Of a DNA stretch of 64,000 nt, positions 8,860 to 19,245 are shown piece after piece. Position 1 is the first letter of the stretch; every line of letters starts with the position of its first letter. The stretch lies in NCBI GenBank assembly GCA_026874595.1, contig CM049322.1, positions 25,081,400 to 25,145,399 of the forward strand, given 5' to 3'. A model generated the notes under the pieces. It was not told the origin of the DNA. It saw nothing but the letters and a program-made list of their open reading frames with translations, and made no database searches. Origin of the DNA: Sipunculus nudus (lineage: Eukaryota; Annelida; Sipuncula; Golfingiida; Sipunculidae). A program made the position numbers and the translations under genes.

Positions 8860-11800
8860 TGGCGGTGGGTGGCCTGCATGCTTATGACACAGGCGTTCCT
8901 CGTCAGCATGGTTCGGAGTATCTTCCACATTTTGAAGAACAGCGACGTCGTGGAGGACAACCACTCACTCCAAGAGCTCTTCAGCTATTATCATGCAAGC
9001 AACATGGATGGACGGAAGCTATACCCACTTATATTGTGGAATGTCAACAAGGAGACCATTCGGACAAACAGCCTGGTAAAACAGTGGCATTCTGGCCTTA
9101 ACGGATCACTACGCAAGACAAATCTAAATATCTGTTATCTTGTAAAACAGTGGCATTCTGGCCTTAACGGATCACTACGCAAGACAAATCTAAATATCTG
9201 TTATCTTGTAAAACAGTGGCATTCTGGCCTTAACGGATCACTACGCAAGACAAATCTAAATATCTGTTATCTTGTAAAACAGTGGCATTCTGGCCTTAAC
9301 GGATCACTACGCAAGACAAATCTAAATATCTGTTATCTTGTAAAACAGTGGCATTCTGGCCTTAACGGATCACTACGCAAGACAAATCTAAATATCTGTG
9401 ATCTGGTAAAACAGTGGCATTCTGGCCTTAACGGATCACTACGCAAGACAAATCTAAATATCTGTTATCTTGTAAAACAGTGGCATTCTGGCCTTAACGG
9501 ATCACTACGCAAGACAAATCTAAATATCTGTGATCTGGTAAAACAGTGGCATTCTGGCCTTAACGGATCACTACGCAAGACAAATCTAAATATCTGTTAT
9601 CTTGTAAAACAGTGGCATTCTGGCCTTAACGGATCACTACGCAAGACAAATCTAAATATCTGTTATCTTGTAAAACAGTGGCATTCTGGCCTTAACGGAT
9701 CACTACGCAAGACAAATCTAAATATCTGTTATCTTGTAAAACAGTGGCATTCTGGCCTTAACGGATCACTACGCAAGACAAATCTAAATATCTGTTATCT
9801 TGTAAAACAGTGGCATTCTGGCCTTAACGGATCACTACGCAAGACAAATCTAAATATCTGTTATCTTGTAAAACAGTGGCATTCTGGCCTTAACGGATCA
9901 CTACGCAAGACAAATCTAAATATCTGTGATCTGGTAAAACAGTGGCATTCTGGCCTTAACGGATCACTACGCAAGACAAATCTAAATATCTGTTATCTTG
10001 TAAAACAGTGGCATTCTGGCCTTAACGGATCACTACGCAAGACAAATCTAAATATCTGTGATCTGGTAAAACAGTGGCATTCTGGCCTTAACGGATCACT
10101 ACGCAAGACAAATCTAAATATCTGTTATCTTGTAAAACAGTGGCATTCTGGCCTTAACGGATCACTACGCAAGACAAATCTAAATATCTGTTATCTTGTA
10201 AAACAGTGGCATTCTGGCCTTAACGGATCACTACGCAAGACAAATCTAAATATCTGTTATCTTGTAAAACAGTGGCATTCTGGCCTTAACGGATCACTAC
10301 GCAAGACAAATCTAAATATCTGTTATCTTGTAAAACAGTGGCATTCTGGCCTTAACGGATCACTACGCAAGACAAATCTAAATATCTGTGATCTGGTAAA
10401 ACAGTGGCATTCTGGCCTTAACGGATCACTACGCAAGACAAATCTAAATATCTGTTATCTTGTAAAACAGTGGCATTCTGGCCTTAACGGATCACTACGC
10501 AAGACAAATCTAAATATCTGTGATCTGGTAAAACAGTGGCATTCTGGCCTTAACGGATCACTACGCAAGACAAATCTAAATATCTGTGATCTGGTAAAAC
10601 AGTGGCATTCTGGCCTTAACGGATCACTACGCAAGACAAATCTAAATATCTGTTATCTTGTAAAACAGTGGCATTCTGGCCTTAACGGATCACTACGCAA
10701 GACAAATCTAAATATCTGTGATCTTGTAAAACAGTGGCATTCTGGCCTTAACGGATCACTACGCAAGACAAATCTAAATATCTGTTATCTGTTATCTTGT
10801 AAAACAGTGGCATTCTGGCCTTAACGGATCACTACGCAAGACAAATCTAAATATCTGTTATCTTGTAAAACAGTGGCATTCTGGCCTTAACGGATCACTA
10901 CGCAAGACAAATCTAAATATCTGTTATCTGTTATCTTGTAAAACAGTGGCATTCTGGCCTTAACGGATCACTACGCAAGACAAATCTAAATATCTGTTAT
11001 CTTGTAAAACAGTGGCATTCTGGCCTTAACGGATCACTACGCAAGACAAATCTAAATATCTGTTATCTTGTAAAACAGTGGCATTCTGGCCTTAACGGAT
11101 CACTACGCAAGACAAATCTAAATATCTGTGATCTGGTAAAACAGTGGCATTCTGGCCTTAACGGATCACTACGCAAGACAAATCTAAATATCTGTTATCT
11201 TGTAAAACAGTGGCATTCTGGCCTTAACGGATCACTACGCAAGACAAATCTAAATATCTGTGATCTGGTAAAACAGTGGCATTCTGGCCTTAACGGATCA
11301 CTACGCAAGACAAATCTAAATATCTGTTATCTTGTAAAACAGTGGCATTCTGGCCTTAACGGATCACTACGCAAGACAAATCTAAATATCTGTTATCTTG
11401 TAAAACAGTGGCATTCTGGCCTTAACGGATCACTACGCAAGACAAATCTAAATATCTGTTATCTTGTAAAACAGTGGCATTCTGGCCTTAACGGATCACT
11501 ACGCAAGACAAATCTAAATATCTGTTATCTTGTAAAACAGTGGCATTCTGGCCTTAACGGATCACTACGCAAGACAAATCTAAATATCTGTTATCTTGTA
11601 AAACAGTGGCATTCTGGCCTTAACGGATCACTACGCAAGACAAATCTAAATATCTGTTATCTTGTAAAACAGTGGCATTCTGGCCTTAACGGATCACTAC
11701 GCAAGACAAATCTAAATATCTGTTATCTTGTAAAACAGTGGCATTCTGGCCTTAACGGATCACTACGCAAGACAAATCTAAATATCTGTTATCTTGTAAA

Positions 11801-12046
11801 ACAGTGGCATTCTGGCCTTAACGGATCACTACGCAAGACAAATCTAAATATCTGTTATCTTGTAAAACAGATACAGGAAGAGCAAGAAACCGCAGAGCGC
11901 AAGGTCACCAACATCAGCCTGGATGACGGTACACCGGTACAAAAAGAAGAACCGGAAACTGGAGGCAAAAGTTAAAAAAAAAACTAACAGAGAGACACCA
12001 GAAAGGCAAAATAGACACACAGACTCTCCTACAGATCGAAAGTAAG
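8860..12046 (+). pseudogene. MULE-type transposase, C-terminal half with repeat expansion
   Basis: The frame starting at 8773 carries SIFHILKNSDVVEDNHSLQE, LFSYYHAS, YPLILWNVNKETIRTNSLVK and QWHSGLN. This order (LW, then RTN, then E/Q-WH--LN) is the conserved C-terminal part of MULE transposases. The next piece, IQEEQETAERKVTNISLDDG (11871-11930), is the expected helix after it, followed after a frameshift by KKKNRKLEAKVKKKTN and a stop at 12045. Between them the 66-bp stretch encoding LVKQWHSGLNGSLRKTN plus LNICY has been amplified 42 times. The gene is non-functional, with frameshifts in the array and after it. It is most simply the continuation of the fragment at 4085-5093. Confidence 0.75.
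9073..11858 (+). repeat. 66-bp coding tandem array, 42 units
   Basis: Units start ctt/ggtaaaacagtggcat and end aatatctgttat or aatatctgtgat. The length is 2786 bp = 42 units, 40 of 66 bp and two of 73 bp. The two long ones end at 10795 and 10934 and carry an extra tgttatc. Because 66 is divisible by 3, the first 26 units stay in one open frame until the first 7-bp insertion; that 683-codon frame (8773-10824) is not a real protein. Two linked variants occur (ttat-cttg and tgat-ctgg). The copies are otherwise nearly identical, so expansion or homogenisation is recent. The motif cttgtaaaacag stands at the start of each unit and once more just after the array. Confidence 0.97.
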
Positions 12047-12107
12047 GTATGTTGTGCACAGCTTCTAGGAACAGATGTTTGATCAGACGTGTGGAGTGTG
12101 TATACAC

Positions 12108-12866
12108 TGTATATACGTTTTATATTTGTTTTCACCTTTACAGTTATCACTTTTTGTTTAATGTCAAAGCAACGATACGCTCGTATATTTTTTATATGAG
12201 ATGGACCTTTAAAGCTATGAACCGTTCATTTACTTTGAATGTGGGTTTCATCAATTTGTTTCACCGTTATTGAGTTTTGATTTTAAGCTACGATACACTC
12301 TTTTAGTTTGTCAGAGGTTTTCATATATTTATTTTCATCATTAGTAATTAAATTGAAAGCTAAGATGCGCAGGTTTAATTTGCATTAGGGTTTTCATTCT
12401 TCAGATTTTACTGGTTAAGCTCAGGCTATTATATCATGTTTAAACATATTTATTTAACCAGGATTTTGGCTGTGAAATTATAATGTATTCGATGAACACT
12501 TATCATTGATTAATACTCGTCAGTGTATATACTGTATATATGTGTTTAATTTGTTTTCACCTTTACAGTTTAATTTGTTTGCATGAAAGTTTTTCTTTCT
12601 TCAGATTTTAAAACGCGTTACGCTCAGGCTATTATATAAATTTGGTTTAAACATATTTATTTAACCCGGATTACAAAATCATCTTTTGGCTAATGTAAAT
12701 TTATAATGTATTCGTTGAACATTGATCATTGATTAATACTCGTCAGTTAATGTAAATACTGTATATACGTTTTATATTTGTTTTCATCTTTACAGTTATC
12801 ACCTTTAGTATATTTTTAAGCTACGATACGCTCGTAAATTTTATATGAGTTGGACCATTAAAGCTT
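12108..12866. repeat. Diverged 425-bp repeat, units 1-3 (start)
   Basis: Three copies begin with tatatactgtatata then cg/tgttt and ttgttttcacctttacag (12108, 12533 and 12755). Unit 1 is about 425 bp, unit 2 has lost its middle, and unit 3 is interrupted at 12881. Shared landmarks are taagctacgatacgctc, attcttcagatttta, gctcaggctattata and ttgattaatactcgtcag. The missing remainder of unit 3 is found at 19026-19211 and 22655-22800, which allows two insertions to be dated relative to it. A 74-codon frame (12049-12273) is not convincing. Confidence 0.8.
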
Positions 12867-12903
12867 AGAACCGCTCATTTTTAAAGCTAAGAACCTCCGA
12901 TCC

Positions 12904-12913
12904 AAGATGGCGG
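12904..12913 (+). promoter_or_regulatory. YY1-like site at the LINE 5' end
   Basis: AAGATGGCGG is the YY1 core and sits within the first 35 bp of the element, the same place where mammalian L1 carries a YY1 site that sets transcription start. The role here is inferred by analogy. Confidence 0.5.
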
Positions 12914-13117
12914 ACGGTGAAGTCGACGCCTTACGAGCTCTGGTCTCTTGTGGATTTTTTTTTTGTGGAGTAAGGAACATTAACATTGCAAACACAAGCA
13001 AGCAAAGCAATGGACTGAATTATTTACCGTGGTGCTGGAAAAGAAATATATTTTAGTAATTTTTTAGTGAACTAGAACTTTCAAATCCTCTCTCAAGGAA
13101 ACACCACGGGATCGCAT

Positions 13118-14037
13118 ATGACGGGGATACAAGGAGAAGCAGTTTGTGACTCGCTATACAAACTGTATGAAAAATCACAACCAAGTATGGATTATACCTT
13201 ATCCTCAAAACTTGTTGACCCCACTCCTAAAGCGAATGACAAGCCTGATGCGAATAGGAAAAGAAAGGCAACAGGTGAGCATGGTATACCTTACCCTCAG
13301 ACAATAAAATGCTCGGTGCAAACTTAACTGAGACCCTCACCAAGGTTTTGCCCGTGGCCCTGGCCGATATTAGAGTTGTTATTGCTTTGTCGGAGCTGTT
13401 ATGGCCCATCCCAGAACCATAATTGACAGCGGCTGTTACTTCAGTCGTTAATTTGTTGTCCACTCAACTTGAAAGTCAAGAAATAAAAATCCAAAGCTGA
13501 AGGACACTATGACCGCCCAAGGAAACGTAATAACAATTTTGAAAAAGCAGAATGACGAGTTACAAGTTGAAGTAGATGCCCTGGAGAAATATTCCCGGAG
13601 AATGAACTTATATATTTGGAGTAGCTGAAAGTGAAGGAGAAAACACTGATGATATTGTACTGGATATATGTAAAAGGAAGCTCGGTAGTGATATTGATCT
13701 GTCGGATATTCAGAGATCACACAGGGCTGGTAAACAGAAGAGGAAAGGTAGGCCAAGACCTGTTATTGTTCGTTTCTGTAATTACCGCATCCAATCCTCC
13801 AGAGTGTTCAAGTCTAAGGCCAAGTTCAAAGGATGTAAAATATTCCTGGCCGAGGATCTAACTCAGTATCGTGCCGCTCTGGGGTATCACTGTCGCAAAA
13901 TGAAACGCAAGAAACAAGTCGAGGATACCTGGACTGCTGACGGCAATGTGTTAGTCAGAATCAAGAGCGGAAACACGCTAAAGATAGTCCGTGTTATAAA
14001 TACTGAACAATTTTTGTCGCTTGGAACTGGACAATAA
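13118..14037 (+). pseudogene. LINE ORF1 (L1/transposase-22-like), frameshifted
   Basis: The first frame (13118-13327) gives a lysine-rich leader, YKLYEKSQPSMDYTL. After a stop and frameshifts the reading resumes with coiled-coil-like LESQEIKIQKL and ITILKKQNDELQVEVDALEK (about 13480-13590). Next comes YSRRMNLYIFGVAESEGENT, then SDIQRSHRAGKQKRKGRPRP and VFKSKAKFKGCKIFLAEDLT, ending LSLGTGQ at 14037. The order coiled coil, YSRR-NL-I-GV, RSHR-GK, KF-G--IF--EDLT is that of RRM-containing ORF1 proteins that bind the element's RNA. At least two frameshifts make it inactive. Confidence 0.75.
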
Positions 14038-14044
14038 TCAATAT

Positions 14045-14800
14045 AGATTGGACTCTGTGAGCCGATGCGATGGTGTGGCGTCGTCCGTATACGTTAACCC
14101 ATACTATCTTAAAAACGGCAGGAGCTGGCATCACCAAATAATCAGTCATCTAAAAAACTCCATCGGATTTTGCTTACTTTTTGTTATCTGCACTTACTTA
14201 GATTTTATAGAGAAAAAGGGAAAAAAACTTTAAAAATCTTCTTCTCAGAAACTTTACGGCCAAATTGTTCAACATTTCACAGGAATAATCTATGCAACAA
14301 TCTCTCTGAAGTTTGTTCGAATGGTTCCAGTTTGGTGAATTTTGGCCGAGTTACTGGAAGCTGAACTTAGTCATTTAAATTGGCTAAAAAAGGATACTAA
14401 AAGTACAAAAACAGAAACGGCTTGAACTATCTTCACCAATTTTTATGCAAATGTTGGTCACATGACTCATATATATAATTTGAGGTATTGGTGGCGCTAC
14501 CTGTATCAACCTTTTCTGTACGAGGGCCATCGGCCATCAGTACATTAACCCATAATTTCTCAGGAATAGCAGGAGCTAGCATCCCAAAATTTAATGCAAA
14601 AATCTGCCGCATATAAAAAAATGTGGGATTGAGCATTTTGTGGCACCACCTGCATTAACTTACATTTTACAGGGTAAAAGTTAAAAAAAAATATTGAAAA
14701 TCTTATCTCTGAAATCATTCAGCCAAATTGTTCAATACTTTTGTTTTTGACTAAGTAGCGTTTTAGTGCAATCCAGCAACCAGCTCCTGTTCACAATCAA
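14045..14800. repeat. Two-unit repeat inserted after ORF1
   Basis: Two diverged copies about 460-470 bp apart share cgttaacccata, cggcaggagctggcatc / agcaggagctagcatc and gccaaattgttcaa. Motifs gtggcgctacctgtat (14491) and gtggcaccacctgcat (14641) are variants of the GGTGGCGCCACC palindrome found in the Helitron-like families further right. It separates ORF1 from the endonuclease remnant, so it is probably an insertion. Confidence 0.6.
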
Positions 14801-15195
14801 CCAAAAAAACTCACCGAAACGCACCATTGGTTGAATCCAAGGGCGCGTTTTCGTGTTCTTTAAACACGTTCCAGTTCCTAGTCGCAAACAGTGTAACCAG
14901 TGTAAACAGCTTTAATTTTATGATATTGAGTCGATATCAGATACAGCTATGGCTCAATGTTAAACTTGAATGTTCACAATGTTTTCAACAGCTGGGTCCA
15001 AGCGATATTTCACACATGAAACAAACTCATCTTTGACCGGTGTCAGTGGTATTATAATAATGATACACTCATTCAAGATTCATTCATACCAAGGAAACTT
15101 AGAACAATAACATATTTTATCAACCTTTTAATAAACTCTGATGTCAGTAAAAATGTTTTTATTATATCTCTGTCCTCCATCCTGACCTCACTTCG
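14801..15195. other. No gene seen
   Basis: AT-rich sequence inside the LINE where the first part of the endonuclease should be. No frame shows its motifs. Confidence 0.5.
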
Positions 15196-15465
15196 GTGCG
15201 CCCTCTGGCGGCCGATCCTACTAATTTTTTCTTAGGACCAGGAACGCGTTCTAGGTACATCACGAAAGGGACTTCGGTTAGGAACAACTACTGGAACAGG
15301 ATCGCGTTCCGAGCACGAAAACACACCTCAAGTATAAATAGTCAGATAAGCGGATTTCAGGAGCCTTACAGGTGTGACCGTGCTGCTAATGGCGGCGGGG
15401 GAGTTGCACTTTATGTAACTGCATTATATGCGACGATTTCCAGGATCCTGGATACCGCCGCATAA
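15196..15465 (+). pseudogene. LINE endonuclease fragment
   Basis: An 89-codon frame contains SSINSQISGFQEPYRCDRAA followed by NGGGGVALYV (about 15330-15415). The RCDR--NGGGGVALYV segment is a signature of the apurinic/apyrimidinic-type endonuclease of non-LTR retrotransposons, which nicks the target DNA. Only this central piece survives. The N-terminal catalytic glutamate region is gone and the downstream half is lost in the region where the inserted element begins (15657). Confidence 0.7.
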
Positions 15466-15737
15466 AAAGCTTCAGAGTAAACTGGAGAACTTTAAACCCT
15501 TGTCGGATAAAAAAAAGTGTTAAATTAAATATTGCGTTCATGACAAGGAAACTTAAGTAATCTAAGGAAGATATAGTACTTCATTCGTATGACCAATAAA
15601 TTAAGGTAAATATTATGTTTTTATATGTATACAAGACTCGTTTTTAAAACTTTGCAGTGGCGTATCCAGGATTTATAAATAGAGGGGGCGCAGTCCTAAA
15701 GTCTGGAAAGGGGGCTGTTATGCGTCTTTTAGACATG

Positions 15738-15738
<1 letters not shown>

Positions 15739-15794
<56 letters not shown>
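15739..15794. repeat. AT microsatellite
   Basis: Uninterrupted (AT)n of about 55 bp. Confidence 0.97.
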
Positions 15795-15798
<4 letters not shown>

Positions 15799-16122
15799 TT
15801 ATTAATATTATTAATATTGAAATGATTAATAATTAAATATATTAATAAATCTTTTATTTTAATTATATTGATATTCCACAAAGCCCTATGAGTTGGAAGC
15901 AAGCATTTTTAAACTTGTTTGAACACACTGCATGGCTGTTAAATTGTCTCCTACTAAACATTTCAAATATTGTTAGTTGGTGCATAATTATTATGATTAT
16001 TATATGTAATTTTGTAAGGTATCTAGTTAAAGTAGACATTATCTGCGGGTATGCAGTCTTTCCTCCGCGGTCACACAGCGCTCTATGTTTTGCAGCAGAG
16101 CATGATATGATAGATATGTGAT

Positions 16123-16173
16123 GACCGTCGGTTTCGCCTCACCTGACGAGCCGACGAGGCGAAACCGACGGTC
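16123..16173. other. Perfect 18-bp hairpin
   Basis: GACCGTCGGTTTCGCCTC (16123-16140) is exactly complementary to GAGGCGAAACCGACGGTC (16156-16173) with a 15-nt loop. The arms are much more GC- and CpG-rich than the AT-rich surroundings, and an (AT)n tract follows within 30 bp. Confidence 0.95.
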
Positions 16174-16197
16174 GTGACCCAGATTCATCATATATCG

Positions 16198-16200
<3 letters not shown>

Positions 16201-16272
<72 letters not shown>
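16201..16272. repeat. AT microsatellite
   Basis: Uninterrupted (AT)n of about 70 bp directly downstream of the hairpin. Confidence 0.97.
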
Positions 16273-16275
<3 letters not shown>

Positions 16276-17279
16276 ATGCATTATTTGACCAACAGAAAAA
16301 TACATGCATCAATAAGTGTAGTGTTGTAACTTAATTGTAACTTTTAAGTAGAAGATGCACACATGTAAAAGAACTGAAATGGATTAACTATTATATGTTA
16401 CTGAATCTGTCAAAGGATACTACATCTGTTTTTTATTAAGAGCTTCTGATAATGTATTCCATAATATAGGTTTTCGTAGATAAATTATTTTTTGCAGAAA
16501 TTAAGTTCGAACTATTGCCAGTTGGAGTTAAAAAGAAATAAAGATAGTCTGACTTGAGGTAATTAAAGTACATAAACACGCATATATATTATATTAGAAG
16601 TGAAAAATACTCATTGACTGTTATTTGCATACCATTTTTAGGTTTATATTATTATTGATAATGCAGCTTTCTGACATAAAGCCTGGGCATCTAGCTCGAG
16701 TGACAGTAGCTGGGTATTTAGAGGTGATTTTAAAATACCCCAGAATCAAGAAACCGGAAGCTTTCATATAGTCTCTTGGTGTATTCAAGGGTATATTTTA
16801 AAAATGAGGCATAGCAAGCGTCTAGTGAAAGTACAAATAGCTTGCATTGATTGTTTAACCGTTTTTGGCCATCCAACATCATTTTTCAGAACAATCACAG
16901 GGTTTGGAGACTTCACTTCTGCACACAAACAAAATGGAAAAGAGAGATAGTAAAAAACATGAGAGAAATGTGTAAGTATATAATCCCTTCACTGTTTAAA
17001 TTTATTTTAGAAATTTTCAAAGTCTGACACTCTTTACATTTACATAACGAACAATATCTTGCTTAATTTTTGTTCTTTCTTCACAAAATTTCAACAAAAA
17101 CAACAACACTAGTTTCTTTTTTGGTCAATAGGAACCTTTAGAACTGATAATAAATATACATTATTATATAAGTTATATATATATCTATATTTACATTACA
17201 GACAAAATCTTTGTTTTTCTTCTATCTTTTCCATATGGGAACAACATTACCATAACCGCGCATAGAGAAACATGAAATT
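16273..17279. other. No gene seen
   Basis: AT-rich interior of the inserted element. No coding frame longer than chance and no recognisable motif. Confidence 0.55.
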
Positions 17280-17535
17280 TTTTTTTTACTTAAAAATCCA
17301 TATTTTATATCTATGTGTGTGCATACTAAATTAAAATAACATAAAATAAATTTGAGTTGACAAACATAACACTTGCCAGTAGTTGACTGGTATAAGTGTT
17401 AGCAGAATTTTTTTTACTTAAAAATCCATATTTTATATCTATGTGTGTGCATACTAAATTAAAATAACATAAAATAAATTTGAGTTGACAAACATAACAC
17501 TTGCCAGTAGTTGACTGGTATAAGTGTTAGCAGAA
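17280..17535. repeat. 128-bp direct tandem duplication
   Basis: Two adjacent copies, 17280-17407 and 17408-17535, are identical apart from the length of the T-run at the start. Each contains an imperfect inverted repeat, aacacttgccagt / actggtataagtgtt. The identity implies a very recent event, or an assembly duplication. Confidence 0.92.
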
Positions 17536-17664
17536 TTTTAGGGGGGGGCGCCCCTTTGCCCCCCCCCCCCCCCCATGAATACGCCCCGCCCCGGCTTTGC
17601 AACCCTGGCTCTTGAAACTGTCTCAGAATCTGAAACAATAAACTGACCTTGGCTCGCTGAGCCA

Positions 17665-18845
17665 ACACGGCCCGCTACCACTGGTTACACAGGCGGCTTC
17701 ACTTTTTGCAGCTTCTGATTTACCGATACGGCGCCCCAATGATCTAGAAATTCAAAGTGTGGAATGTGCATGGGCCGAATTACAGGGTCCATATAATCTG
17801 TTAATAGGGCGTTATTACTGGGCACCTAATTTAGAGAACATGTTGCAGACTTCTGGCCTCGCTCAGAAATGTCGTTGGTAGCCGCGAAATTGGACGAACA
17901 CAAGTGGAAGCCGCTATTAATGAATTTATTCCAAATAAAATACAGTAGTTAGAATTAGGTCTGATAAGCCATGGTTTACCAGTCACCTCAGATGCCACAT
18001 TAGACACAGAAATAGGCTTCATGCTCGGGCTAAAAGGACTAACAGAGAAGGGCACTGGGCTCTCTTTCGGCGGCTCGTAACATGGTTATTGATCAAATAC
18101 GCAATGCGAAATATGAATATTATAAACAATTGGACGATAAGGTGAACTCCCCCAGTTCGGTTCCATCAAAATTATGGTGGAAACTGGTTAAGACACACCT
18201 AATCAGACACCTGTCTCAAATTATGTACCTCCGCTTCTAGTTGGCAATATAGTCGTTGCTGACGAATTAAAAAAGATAAGCATGTCTAAATAAAGATTTT
18301 GTTGAGAAGTCCACATTAGATGTGTGCTCCGGTCCTTTGCCAATGAGGCACAGTTAGACGGCGGTGATAGACAGTCTCAATTTCTGAACAAGATGTTTTC
18401 GATACATTAAGCAACTAAGATTCTAATAAAGCATGTGGGCCGGACGGTATATCCCCGCGCATGCTCTTAATTGTGTGCCAGTTCATTAACAAAGGGCGTG
18501 ACACAGATCTTTAACTGGTCCGTAGACAGCTCACGATTCCATTATCAGTTGAAACTAGCCAACGTCGTCCCCATCCACAAACAAGGACGTAAACAAAATA
18601 TAGGTATAATTACAGGCCAGGGTCACTACTGAGCTGCGTAGCCAAAGAATTTGAAAAGTGTGTTTATATGTACCTCTTTAATGCTTTACATTTAAATAAG
18701 AAACTTACCACTGTAGCTACAGTTGGCTTATTTAGACTCTTGTACGTATCAGATTTACGAAATATATGACATAATTGATAATGCCATGGATGCAGGAAAA
18801 GAAACTATTTGTCTCTCTAGACACCTCAAAAGCTTTTGTATGTAC
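17665..18845 (+). pseudogene. LINE reverse transcriptase, 5' half, heavily frameshifted
   Basis: Pieces in changing frames match the region before and into reverse transcriptase. HRNRLHARAKRTNREGHWAL and FRRL (about 17990-18075) are followed by NAKYEYYKQLDDKVNSPSSV and PSKLWWKL (about 18100-18190). Next come CGPDGISP (18435-18460), NYRPVSLLS-like sequence (18605-18640), VAKEFEKCVY, and NAMDAGKE leading to TSKAF (18775-18838). These are the standard conserved blocks of Jockey/CR1/L1-like RT up to the SKAFD motif. The FADD active site and everything after it are missing. Confidence 0.7.
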
Positions 18846-19025
18846 ATATTCATGTACATGTATGAACATATATTTATTTTTGTGTTATGCTTTACATATA
18901 TTGTTAATTGCACATTTATTTATTATATTGAACTTTTACTGATGTGTAGTCAGAGGAGAAGAATTAATATAAGGCACAGCCCTGTTTCCGATCCTCATTG
19001 CTTTTCTAAAATATTGTTTTAACCG

Positions 19026-19211
19026 AGAACCGCTCATTTCCTTTCAATGAGGTTTTCGTCTTTTTGTATCGCCTTTAGAGTTTTAATTTTAAGCTACGAT
19101 ATACTCTTTTAGTTTCTCCGAGGTTTTTATATATTATTTTCATCCTTAGAGTTTATGTGAGATACGCTGGAATAATTTGCATAAAAGTTTTTTCCTGTCT
19201 CCAGATTTAAA
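19026..19211. repeat. Continuation of unit 3 of the 425-bp repeat
   Basis: Starts with the LINE target duplication and continues with ttttaagctacgatatactc, ttttagttt and ctccagattta, matching unit 1 at about 12215-12400. It is broken again at 19212 by the TA-flanked element. Confidence 0.75.
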
Positions 19212-19245
19212 TAGGAGAAATCCGTGTAATTTAGACCACAGTATA

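Larger units (their letters stand above)
15657..17594. mobile_element. Inserted element with 7-bp target duplication
   Basis: CTTTGCA occurs immediately before (15650-15656) and after (17595-17601). The left end GTGGCGTATCCAGGATT faces an imperfect complement, gaatacgcc, near the right end, before CCGCCCCGG. The interior has two long AT runs, a perfect 18-bp stem hairpin, a 128-bp direct duplication and a (C)n tract, but no coding region I can support. The end sequence is like that of the small element at 5133-5349. It splits the LINE between endonuclease and reverse transcriptase. Confidence 0.65.
12881..19025 (+). mobile_element. Non-LTR retrotransposon (LINE), degraded
   Basis: A 14-bp target duplication, AGAACCGCTCATTT, lies at 12867-12880 and again at 19026-19039. 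Inside, in order, are a 5' leader with a YY1-like site, an ORF1 (13118-14037), an endonuclease scrap (about 15320-15415) and reverse transcriptase (17665-18845). This is the normal gene order of a two-ORF LINE. It has been opened by a two-unit repeat (14045-14800) and by a 1.9-kb element (15657-17594). Reverse transcriptase stops just after the first catalytic block, so the 3' part is deleted. No poly-A tail is visible at the right end. Confidence 0.75.

Noticed and set aside
8773-10824. 683-codon open frame made of 22-residue repeats, resembling a repeat protein
   Set aside because: It is the 66-bp DNA array read in frame. The source is a MULE C-terminal fragment, and the frame breaks at the first 7-bp insertion while the DNA repeat continues unchanged.
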